A DNA stretch of 64,000 bases, from the NCBI GenBank assembly GCA_013205085.1, contig JABMLH010000001.1, positions 558,001-622,000 of the forward strand, in the 5' to 3' direction. Position 1 is the stretch's first letter. Every line of letters begins with the position of its first letter. The notes beneath the pieces were generated by a model that saw only the letters and a program-made list of their open reading frames with translations, was not told the DNA's origin and ran no database searches. Made by a program: the position numbers and the translations under genes. Of the stretch, positions 8,284 to 15,553 are shown one piece after another. The DNA comes from Microbacteriaceae bacterium VKM Ac-2854 (GTDB lineage Bacteria; Actinomycetota; Actinomycetes; Actinomycetales; Microbacteriaceae).

Positions 8284-9620
8284 GCCGTTTCCTTCCGGAT
8301 GCTGAGACCCTTGTTCTCGAAGACCGTGATGATCTGCTGCTCGGCCTGCGCCACCGCATCCACCAGCGTCAATCCGCCGGCCTTCTTGCGGAAGCCGTCG
8401 CTGAGGATGTTGAACGACTGCTGCGTGACGGGCCACCAGGACCAGTCGGGGTTCTGGTCGGCCGCGGCGGGCACCATGATCTCCTCGTTGTAGTTCTCGC
8501 CGGAGAAGAACTCGCTCGGCCCCTCGCGGGAGGTGCCGATCTCGCCGACGGCGGGCGACCAGCCGATGCCGGAGTTGGCGATCATCGCGTCGATGCCCTC
8601 CTGGCTCGTGGTCATCCAGACCGCGAACTCGAGCGCCTCTTTGGGGTGCTTGCTGCTGGCGAAGACCGCGGCGGTGGATCCGCCGAGGAAGCTGGAGCCG
8701 AATCCGGTGTCGCCCCAGGTCGGCATCGGCGCGACCTTCCACTTGCCGGAGCCGCCGGAGACGCCCTGGATCAGCGCGTCGCCCCAGCTGCCGGTGGTGC
8801 AGGAGGCGATGCCGCCCTTGGCCGCCGCCGCGAACCAGGCGGGGGAGTAGGCGCCGTAGCCGGTCTGCACGAGGTCCTGATCGATCGCCTTGTCGAAGAA
8901 CTCGGCGGTCTGCGTGGTGGCCGGATCGGTCATGTTGATCACCCAGCCGTCCTCCTCCGCCCGCAGCCACTGCGCGCCGGCCTGGGTGGCGAAGGCGCAG
9001 AAGACGGAGGCGTCGGCGAGCGGGAAGCAGTCGATGTAGGCGTCGGCGCCGCGCAGCTCCGCGGCGGTCGCGGCCCAGTCGTCCCAGGTGGCGGGCGGCG
9101 TCGCGCCGACCTTGTCGAGGATCTCGGGCTGGTAGAAGAACGCCATGGGGCCGGAGTCCTGCGGGATGCCGTAGACGCCGCCGGTGTAGCTGACCTGGCT
9201 CCAGAGCGTGGGGTCGTAGCGGTCGGCGTAGTCGTCCGCGCCGTAGCGGGAGAGATCGACCAGCCCGTTGACCAGCATGAACTCGGGCAGCGAGCGCATC
9301 TCGACCTGGCCGATGTCGGGGCCGCCGCCGGCCGCGAGCGCGGAGTAGAGCTTCTGGTAGCCGCCCGCGTTGCCGCCGGGGATCCAGACCGCCTCCACCT
9401 GCACCAGCGGATTCTTGGCGTTCCAGACGTCGGCGACCTTCTGCAGATCCTTCAGCCAGGCCCAGTACTGCAGGGTGATCTTCTCGCCGGCGGCCGCGGG
9501 GGCGATCGCCGGGGCGGAGTTCACCGAGGTGGTGCCGGGGGTGGCGCAGCCGGCGAGAGCGCCGAGCGCGAGCGTGCCGAGCCCACCGGTGACCAGATGT
9601 CTTCGAGACAGTGCCGTCAT
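8280..9620 (-). CDS. Sugar ABC transporter substrate-binding lipoprotein
   Basis: A 446-residue extracellular solute-binding protein (family 1). The N terminus has a twin-arginine-like motif (SRRHLV), a hydrophobic stretch and the lipobox LAGC with Cys25 as the lipidated residue, so it is probably a membrane-anchored lipoprotein, possibly exported by Tat. The mature part has the usual features, for example ITLQYWAWLKDLQKVADVWN and YGIPQDSGPMAFFYQPEIL. GAGGAACGA precedes the ATG at 9620. It is the first gene of the operon that ends in beta-galactosidase, so a galactoside ligand is likely but not proven. Confidence 0.92.
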   Translation of the reverse strand: MTALSRRHLVTGGLGTLALGALAGCATPGTTSVNSAPAIAPAAAGEKITLQYWAWLKDLQKVADVWNAKNPLVQVEAVWIPGGNAGGYQKLYSALAAGGGPDIGQVEMRSLPEFMLVNGLVDLSRYGADDYADRYDPTLWSQVSYTGGVYGIPQDSGPMAFFYQPEILDKVGATPPATWDDWAATAAELRGADAYIDCFPLADASVFCAFATQAGAQWLRAEEDGWVINMTDPATTQTAEFFDKAIDQDLVQTGYGAYSPAWFAAAAKGGIASCTTGSWGDALIQGVSGGSGKWKVAPMPTWGDTGFGSSFLGGSTAAVFASSKHPKEALEFAVWMTTSQEGIDAMIANSGIGWSPAVGEIGTSREGPSEFFSGENYNEEIMVPAAADQNPDWSWWPVTQQSFNILSDGFRKKAGGLTLVDAVAQAEQQIITVFENKGLSIRKETA

Positions 9621-9666
9621 TCGTTCCTCACTTCGTCGTGGTGGGATGACGCTAACACGAAAATCC

Positions 9667-9676
9667 AGTAAGTACT
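9667..9676. promoter_or_regulatory. Candidate operator between the sugar operon and its TetR gene
   Basis: AGTA and TACT, separated by two bases, form a small palindrome in an AT-richer patch between the divergent genes. It overlaps the region expected to hold both promoters. It could bind the TetR-type protein encoded next door. The site is short and unsupported by a second copy. Confidence 0.25.
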
Positions 9677-9709
9677 CGAAATTGGCAGCGGCGGGACTAC
9701 GCTGGCGCG

Positions 9710-10303
9710 ATGAGCGAGGTGAAGAAGCGCGGGCCGTACGCGAAATCGGCGGAGCGGCGGTCGGCGATCATCGACGCGGCGTTCGAGGTGTTCGCCGAGC
9801 GCGGCTACAACTCCGGCTCGTTCCAGGACATCGCGGACCGGGTGGGCATGAGCCAGACCAGCCTGCTGCACTACTTCCCGAACAAGAGCGCGCTGCTGCT
9901 GGCCGTGCTCGACCGGCGCGACGAGATCATCGACGACCTGCCGGACCCGGCGCTCGGAATGGCGGCGGGCATCCTCGGCCGGGCGCACACGAACGAGAAG
10001 ATCCCGGGAGTGGTGCAGCTGTACACCGTGCTGTGCGGCGAGGCGACGACGGAGGAGCATCCCGGGCGGGACTACTTCGTCACCCGGTTCCGCAACCTGC
10101 GCTCGGAGTACGCGGCGGAGTTGCGGACGCTGCGGCTGCGCGAGGGCGTCGACCCCGATCGCGCCGCCGCGACGATCATCGGCCTGTGGGACGGCGTGCA
10201 GCTGCAGTGGCTGCTCGAACCCGACGCCGTGGACGTGGAGGCGTGCCTGCGCGACTACCTGCAGCTGATCCTGCCGGAGGGACTCCGTCGTAACCACGCG
10301 TAA
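9710..10303 (+). CDS. TetR-family transcriptional regulator
   Basis: A 197-residue regulator. Residues about 15-62 are the TetR helix-turn-helix: RRSAIIDAAFEVFAERGY, then QDIADRVGMSQTSLLHYFPN. The variable C-terminal domain presumably binds a ligand and makes the dimer. The gene is divergent from the sugar-uptake and beta-galactosidase operon and is therefore its most likely regulator, though sugar operons more often carry LacI-type proteins. The ATG lies six bases after a -10-like TACGCT (9698-9703), so the message is probably leaderless. Confidence 0.88.
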   Translation: MSEVKKRGPYAKSAERRSAIIDAAFEVFAERGYNSGSFQDIADRVGMSQTSLLHYFPNKSALLLAVLDRRDEIIDDLPDPALGMAAGILGRAHTNEKIPGVVQLYTVLCGEATTEEHPGRDYFVTRFRNLRSEYAAELRTLRLREGVDPDRAAATIIGLWDGVQLQWLLEPDAVDVEACLRDYLQLILPEGLRRNHA

Positions 10304-10360
10304 GAGCGACCCGCAGCGCCCATCGCGGCTGCGACGTGGTTGGCGCGGGTGCCCCGCGCG

Positions 10361-11061
10361 TCAGCCGAGCGAGCGGATCAGCACCGAGACCAGCAGGGCG
10401 ACGATGATGGTGTTGAAGGCGAAAGCGATGATGCTGTGCAGGGTGACGAGCGGCGCATCCGGGTGGTGATCACGTCCACATCCGAGGTGGCGAGCGTGGT
10501 CGAGACCTGCACCGACAGGTAGACGTAGTCGGCGAAGGTCGGCACGTGCTCGCGCGGGAAGGCGAATCCGATGGCGCGCGCGTCGAGGCGCGCGTAGTGC
10601 AGCGCGTACGCGACGGCGGTCGCGGCCCACGCCGCCGCGACGATCAGTGCGCTGCCCGCGAGCAGCAAAGGGTCCCGCGCGTAGTCGTCGTTGCTGCCCA
10701 GCACCGCGACCGAGACCAGCGCGATCATCGAGAGCAGGATCGCCCAGGAGGCGCCACCCTCGCCGTTCAGGATGCGACGCAGCGCCGTGCTCGATCCTGG
10801 CGATGCGGCAAGGGTCTGACGCAGGCCGGCCGCGTCCAGTCGGTGGAAGACGCCGATCGTGAGCAGCACGTAGCTGATGCTGTAGCCGCCGACGGCGACG
10901 AACGTGCCCACTACCGTCGCGCGCACGGCGGTATCGACGGAGTCGGCGGCGAGCAGCGCGACGGCGCCGACCACGATGCCGACGAGCACGCCGATGCCGG
11001 TGGCGAGCCAGGTCCGCGGCGCCTCCGCGGCGAGGCGGGGAATACGCGGACCGGGCGCCAT
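10361..11061 (-). pseudogene. DUF1345 membrane protein gene with apparent frameshift
   Basis: Read from the ATG at 11061 the protein has four or five hydrophobic segments and the DUF1345 ending ADYVYLSVQVSTTLATSDVDV. At about 10450-10454 the frame is lost: the expected final helix, IIAFAFNTIIVALLVSVLI, is encoded in another frame and stops at 10361. One extra C after RMRR would restore a full protein of about 233 residues. Either the gene is broken, or the base is missing through sequencing or assembly error. It begins eight bases after the aspS stop. Its function is unknown in any case. Confidence 0.72.
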
Positions 11062-11069
11062 ACGGATGC

Positions 11070-12398
11070 CTAGGGCAGCAGGCGGGTCGGGCCGCGGAAC
11101 AGGTACGTGACCTCGCGCAGGTTCGGCAGGCCGAGCATCAGCATGATCACGCGGGACAGGCCCATGCCGAAGCCGCCGTGCGGCGGCACGCCGTAGCGGA
11201 AGAAGTCGAGGTAGAAGCCGAGCTCCTCCGGGTCGAGCCCCTTCTCCTTCGCCTGCTCGATCAGCACGTCGACGCGGTGCTCGCGCTGCGCGCCCGTAGA
11301 GATCTCGGTGCCGTTGTAGATCAGGTCGTAGCTGTTGGTGAGCGTCGCGTCGCCCTCGTGGCGCATGTGGTAGAACGGCCGGATGCTGGAGGCGTAGTCG
11401 GTCAGGAACACGAAGTCGTGACCGAAGACCTCCTTCACGTAGGCGGCGATCTGGCGCTCGCCCTCCGGGTCCATGTCGTCATCCGCGCGCGGCACCTCGT
11501 AGCCGCGCTCGGCCACGATGCGCTTCGCCTCGGCGAGCGGGATGCGCGGGAACGGCCGCGTCGGCACGGTGAGGTCGATGTCGAACAGGGTCTTGACCTC
11601 GGCGCCGTGCTTGGCGACGACGGCGGTGAGGCCGGCGACGATCAGCTCCTCGTGCAGCTGCATCACGTCTTCGTGCGAGTCGATCCAGCTGATCTCGGAG
11701 TCGACCGACGTGAACTCGGTCGCGTGCCGCGAGGTGAACGAGGGGTCGGCGCGGAACGCCGGGCCGACCTCGAAGACGCGGCCGAAGCCGGCGGGCTGCG
11801 CCATCTGCTTGAAGAACTGCGGGCTCTGCGCCAGGTACGCCTTGGTCTCGAAGTACTCCACCTCGAACAGCTCGGCGCGCGACTCGGAGGCGCTCGCCAT
11901 CAGCTTCGGGGTGTGGATCTCGATGAAGTCGTGCTCGACCCAGTACGTGCGCAGCGCGTGCTCGAAGGTGGTCTGCAGGCGCGCGATCAGGTTCTGCTCG
12001 GGGCGACGCAGGTCGAGGAAGCGCCAGTCCATCCGCTTGTCGATGCCGGAGTCGGGCGCGATCGGCGCCTCGGGTAGCGAGGCGGCGACGACGTCGAGCG
12101 TCTCGAGCTTGACCTCGATACCGCCGAGCTTGACGCGCTCGTCGTGCTTGAGCTGGCCCTCGACGGTGATGAAGGAGCCGAGCGAGAGCGCCGAGATGGC
12201 CTCGGTCGTGGCGAGCTTCGGGTCGCCCTCCTCGCCCTCGCGAGTGGCGGGATTGACCAGCTGCACCGCGCCGGACTCGTCGCGGAGGACGATGAACTGC
12301 ACCTTCTTCTGATCGCGAACGGTCTCGACCCATCCGGAGACGCGGACGGCGCCGTCCTCGAGGGCGGCAAGGTTCTTGATAAGGGTGCGTTCAGTCAC
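11070..12398 (-). CDS. aspS: Aspartyl-tRNA synthetase, archaeal type
   Basis: A 442-residue class II synthetase charging tRNA with aspartate. The OB-fold anticodon domain covers about 1-110 (VRVSGWVETVRDQKKVQFIV). The catalytic core has motif 2 (VGPAFRADPSFTSRHATEF) and motif 3 near the C terminus. It lacks the long GAD insertion of the usual bacterial AspRS, so it is the short archaeal-type form, which in several bacteria also charges tRNA-Asn; whether this one does is not shown. Motif 3 reads GLSR where GLER is usual. The start is the GTG at 12398, preceded by a -10-like TAGACT (minus strand, 12407-12412). Confidence 0.9.
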   Translation of the reverse strand: MTERTLIKNLAALEDGAVRVSGWVETVRDQKKVQFIVLRDESGAVQLVNPATREGEEGDPKLATTEAISALSLGSFITVEGQLKHDERVKLGGIEVKLETLDVVAASLPEAPIAPDSGIDKRMDWRFLDLRRPEQNLIARLQTTFEHALRTYWVEHDFIEIHTPKLMASASESRAELFEVEYFETKAYLAQSPQFFKQMAQPAGFGRVFEVGPAFRADPSFTSRHATEFTSVDSEISWIDSHEDVMQLHEELIVAGLTAVVAKHGAEVKTLFDIDLTVPTRPFPRIPLAEAKRIVAERGYEVPRADDDMDPEGERQIAAYVKEVFGHDFVFLTDYASSIRPFYHMRHEGDATLTNSYDLIYNGTEISTGAQREHRVDVLIEQAKEKGLDPEELGFYLDFFRYGVPPHGGFGMGLSRVIMLMLGLPNLREVTYLFRGPTRLLP

Positions 12399-12406
12399 AG
12401 CGCACC

Positions 12407-12412
12407 AGTCTA
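12407..12412 (-). promoter_or_regulatory. -10 box of aspS
   Basis: Reading leftward, TAGACT ends eight bases before the aspS GTG. This fits a leaderless or near-leaderless transcript and overlaps the first base of the repeat-A palindrome, which could therefore affect aspS expression. Confidence 0.5.
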
Positions 12413-12459
12413 AAGGGTTGTCACTTTGTCGGGAGGTTGTGGACGAAGTGACAACCCTT
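12412..12459. repeat. Palindromic repeat family A, copy 2
   Basis: AAAGGGTTGTCACTTTGTC at 12412-12430 is nearly complementary to 12442-12459 (one mismatch). It shares its 19-base core with 3360-3411. Here it lies between the divergent aspS and SDR genes, so it cannot be serving as a terminator for either. Confidence 0.75.
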
Positions 12460-12485
12460 CTGACGAGGGACCGTAGCCTGGGGCG

Positions 12486-13250
12486 ATGACAGCCCTGATC
12501 ACCGGAGCCACCTCGGGAATCGGCGCCGCGTTCGCGCGGGCGCTGGCGAAGCGCGGCCACCGGCTCGTGCTGGTGGCCCGCGACGCGGGGCGGCTGGGCC
12601 AGCGTGCGATGGAGTTGCGCGCGCTCGGCTCACCGCACGTCGAGACGCTGCAGGCGGATCTCGGTGACCGGGCGGATCAGGAACGGGTGCGGGCGCGCGT
12701 GGCCGACGCCGCGCGTCCGATCCGGATCCTGGTGAACAATGCCGGCTTCGCGATCCCCGGATCCGCGGCGCGGCCCGACATCGCCGGGCACGACCACGCG
12801 ATGGAAGTGATGGTGCGCTCCGTCTACCTGCTCAGCGGTGCGGCCGCCGAGGCGATGACCGCGCGGGGGAGCGGCGTGATCGTCAACGTCGCGAGCGTCG
12901 CCGGCTTCGTGCAGCTGGGCCCGTATTCCGCAGCGAAGGCCTGGGTGACCGCGTTCACCGAGTCGCTCGCGGTCGAGCTGCGCGGCACCGGGGTGCGGGC
13001 CGCGGCGCTCTGCCCGGGCTGGGTGCACACGGAATTCCATCGGCGCGGCGCCGTCGACACCACGAACATCCCGTCCTTTATGTGGATCGAGCAGGACCGC
13101 CTCGTGGAGGAGTGCCTGCGCGACATCGCCAGGGGTGCGGTGATCTCGGTGCCGTCCAAGCGCTTCACGGCGGTGGTGCTGGCCGCGACGTACCTGCCGG
13201 GGCCGTGGCTGCGGCGAGTGTCGGCCGAGGTGATGCGCCTGCGGGGCTGA
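12486..13250 (+). CDS. Short-chain dehydrogenase/reductase
   Basis: A 254-residue NAD(P)-dependent oxidoreductase of the classical SDR family. The nucleotide-binding GATSGIGAA is at residues 7-15, NNAG at about 81, the catalytic Ser in NVASVAGF and the YSAAK motif at about 155-160. The substrate cannot be read from the sequence; the C-terminal part resembles SDRs acting on lipophilic substrates. It starts at the ATG at 12486, six bases after TAGCCT (12474-12479), so it is probably leaderless. It stands alone between aspS and the phosphatase gene. Confidence 0.88.
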   Translation: MTALITGATSGIGAAFARALAKRGHRLVLVARDAGRLGQRAMELRALGSPHVETLQADLGDRADQERVRARVADAARPIRILVNNAGFAIPGSAARPDIAGHDHAMEVMVRSVYLLSGAAAEAMTARGSGVIVNVASVAGFVQLGPYSAAKAWVTAFTESLAVELRGTGVRAAALCPGWVHTEFHRRGAVDTTNIPSFMWIEQDRLVEECLRDIARGAVISVPSKRFTAVVLAATYLPGPWLRRVSAEVMRLRG

Positions 13251-13277
13251 GCAGGCGCGGCACCGGCCGTCCGTTCC

Positions 13278-13379
13278 GCGGAAATGCAGGGTGAGCGGCG
13301 AAGATCGCGCTCTCATCCGCATGCCCGCCCCTCATTTCCGTCCTGGCCCTGCATTTCCGTCCCGACCCTGTATTTCCGA
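13278..13379. repeat. Intergenic repeat family B, copy 1
   Basis: A stretch of about 100 bases opens with GCGGAAATGCAGG and ends with two near-complementary copies (CCCTGCATTTCCG, CCCTGTATTTCCG), so it can fold back on itself. A closely similar stretch is at 57005-57106; both share GGCGAAGATCGCGCTCTCAT internally. No reading frame in it looks coding. Confidence 0.75.
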
Positions 13380-13496
13380 AACAGGAGTCGGGTGTGGCGG
13401 ATGGGCGGGATGGCGGCGCAGGGGCGGGGCGCCTGCGGGGCTGAGCAGTCCGCTCTCGGCGTCCACAGAAGAAGGCGCCGCGTAGACTTAGCCCTC

Positions 13497-14141
13497 GTGG
13501 TTGCCGAACGGATTCATCTCGTGCGTCACGGCGAGGTGTACAACCCCGACGGCGTGCTCTACGGTCGACTCCCGAACTTCGGGTTGAGCGAGCTCGGACA
13601 TCGGATGGCGAAGGCTGCGGCGGACGACCTGCTCAGCCGCAAGCGCCACATCTCGGCGCTGTACGCCTCGCCGTTGCAGCGCACCCAGGAGTCGGCGCAG
13701 CCGATCTCACAGGCGTTCGAGCTCTCGATCCAGATCGAAGAGCGCATCATCGAGCCGACGAACAAGTTCGAGGGCAAGAGCTTCCGGGCCCGCAACTCCG
13801 CGCTGCGCAACCCCAAGGTCTGGCCCTGGCTGCGCAACCCGTTCGTGCCCTCCTGGGGCGAGCCCTATCTCTCCATCTCGGCACGGATGTACGCGGCGAT
13901 CGAGGACGCGTGGCAGAACACCGACGATGGCGACGCCGTGCTGGTCAGCCACCAGCTGCCGATCGTCACGGTGCACCGTGCGCTGGCCGGCGAGAAGCTC
14001 TACCACGACCCGCGCAAGCGCCGCTGCGCCCTCTCCAGCATCACCACCCTCGAGCGCCACGGGGAGCGCTTCGTCGAGGTGGGTTACGCCAACCCCGCCG
14101 CGCGCCTGCAGGCGCTCGCCACCGACGTCGGAGCCGTCTGA
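13497..14141 (+). CDS. Histidine phosphatase family protein (phosphoglycerate mutase-like)
   Basis: A 214-residue protein starting MVAERIHLVRHGEV. The RHG motif with the catalytic His is at about residues 10-12. The second His is in VLVSHQLPIVTVHR, and LYASPLQRTQESAQ provides the conserved Arg. It probably removes phosphate from a small metabolite; the substrate is unknown. The start is the GTG at 13497, eight bases after a -10-like TAGACT (13483-13488). It lies just five bases upstream of the TlpA-like gene and so leads the cytochrome c maturation operon. Confidence 0.88.
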   Translation: MVAERIHLVRHGEVYNPDGVLYGRLPNFGLSELGHRMAKAAADDLLSRKRHISALYASPLQRTQESAQPISQAFELSIQIEERIIEPTNKFEGKSFRARNSALRNPKVWPWLRNPFVPSWGEPYLSISARMYAAIEDAWQNTDDGDAVLVSHQLPIVTVHRALAGEKLYHDPRKRRCALSSITTLERHGERFVEVGYANPAARLQALATDVGAV

Positions 14142-14146
14142 CCCGC

Positions 14147-14764
14147 ATGCCCACTCGCCGCACCCGCCGCGCCCGCCTCACCCTGACCGCTGCCGCCTTC
14201 GCCGCCTCCGCCGTGCTCCTGCTCGCCGGCTGCACCGAGAAGGACAGCCTCGCCGACCAGTACCGCGAGGGCGACAGCAAGGGCTACATCTCGGGCGACG
14301 GCACCGTCACCGAGATCCCGGTGGATCAGCGCACCGAGTCCATCGCGTTCTCGGGCACGGATGAGGCGGGCGGCAGCATCGACTCCGCCGACTACGCCGG
14401 CCAGGTCGTGGTGGTCAACTTCTGGTACGCCAGCTGCGCGCCGTGCCGTGCCGAGGCCGCCGATCTGCAGGCGGTCAACGCGGAGTACGCGGATCAGGGC
14501 GTCAGCTTCGTCGGCGTGAACGTGCGCGACCAGGCGCCGCAGGCCGTCTCCTTCGCCAAGAACTACGAGATCACCTATCCCTCGATCATCGACACGGACG
14601 GCGCCGCCCAGCTCGCCTTCAGCGGCAACGTGCCGCCGAACGCCGTGCCGACCACGCTGGTGCTGGACAAGCAAGGCCGCGTCGCCTCGCGCATCCTCGG
14701 CCAGCTGCAGGACCAGTCGATCCTGTCCACGCTCGTCAGCGACACGCTGGCCGAGGCCGAGTGA
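14147..14764 (+). CDS. TlpA/ResA-like thiol-disulfide oxidoreductase lipoprotein
   Basis: A 205-residue exported lipoprotein. The signal peptide ends in the lipobox LAGC (Cys29). The thioredoxin fold begins near residue 60, and the redox motif is CAPC at residues 97-100 in NFWYASCAPCRAE, with the cis-Pro loop at NAVPTTLVLD. It is expected to reduce the haem-binding cysteines of apocytochrome c outside the membrane, receiving electrons from CcdA encoded next. It begins five bases after the phosphatase stop. Confidence 0.9.
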   Translation: MPTRRTRRARLTLTAAAFAASAVLLLAGCTEKDSLADQYREGDSKGYISGDGTVTEIPVDQRTESIAFSGTDEAGGSIDSADYAGQVVVVNFWYASCAPCRAEAADLQAVNAEYADQGVSFVGVNVRDQAPQAVSFAKNYEITYPSIIDTDGAAQLAFSGNVPPNAVPTTLVLDKQGRVASRILGQLQDQSILSTLVSDTLAEAE

Positions 14765-14812
14765 TGACGGCGCAGTTCGTGGCGCCGCAGCGAACAGTGG
14801 CGGCGCAGTAGC

Positions 14813-15553
14813 GTGGGCGAAGTCATCATCAGCGGGCAGTTGCTGCTCGCCATCCCGATCGCCATGCTCGCCGGCCTGGTCTCCTTCGCCTCGCCGTGCG
14901 TGCTGCCGCTGGTTCCGGGTTACCTCGCGTACGTCGGCGGATTCACGGATGCGGCCGGTCGCGCGGCCCGTGGTCGCGGCCGGGTGCTGCTGGGCGTGCT
15001 GTTGTTCGTGCTCGGCTTCTCGCTGGTGTTCGTCTTCTACGGTGCCGCCTCCGGTGCCGTCGGATCCTGGCTCAAGCTCTACACCGACGTGATCACGCGC
15101 GTGCTCGGCGTCGTGGTGATCGCGATGGGCCTGGTCTTCATCGGTCAGTTCTCCTTCCTGCAGCGCACGATGAAGCCGTCCTGGCGCCCGGCGACGGGAT
15201 TGGCGGGAGCGCCGTTGCTGGGCATCGTGTTCGGCCTCGGCTGGACCCCGTGCCTCGGCCCGACGCTCGCCTCGATCATCGCGCTGAGCTACGGCGCCGG
15301 CTCGCCGGCACGCGGCGCCCTGCTGGCCTTCGTCTACTGCCTGGGCCTGGGCATCCCGTTCCTGCTGGTGGCCCTCGGCCTCAGCTGGGTCACCGGCTCC
15401 ATCGCCTTCCTGAAGCGGCACATCCGCACCATCAACATCGTCGGCGGAGCGCTGCTCGTGGTGATCGGTGTGCTGATGGTCACCGGCGTCTGGAACTCCC
15501 TCGTCTACGGATCCCTGAACGGAGTGATCAGTGGCTTCGTCCCCGCCCTCTGA
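14813..15553 (+). CDS. ccdA: Cytochrome c biogenesis protein CcdA
   Basis: A 246-residue membrane protein with six hydrophobic segments that carries reducing power from thioredoxin across the membrane. The two conserved Cys-Pro sites are visible: LVSFASPCVLPLVPGY near residue 29 and GLGWTPCLGP near residue 147. It follows its likely partner, the TlpA-like lipoprotein, and overlaps resB by 23 bases. The start is a GTG at 14813. Confidence 0.93.
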   Translation: MGEVIISGQLLLAIPIAMLAGLVSFASPCVLPLVPGYLAYVGGFTDAAGRAARGRGRVLLGVLLFVLGFSLVFVFYGAASGAVGSWLKLYTDVITRVLGVVVIAMGLVFIGQFSFLQRTMKPSWRPATGLAGAPLLGIVFGLGWTPCLGPTLASIIALSYGAGSPARGALLAFVYCLGLGIPFLLVALGLSWVTGSIAFLKRHIRTINIVGGALLVVIGVLMVTGVWNSLVYGSLNGVISGFVPAL

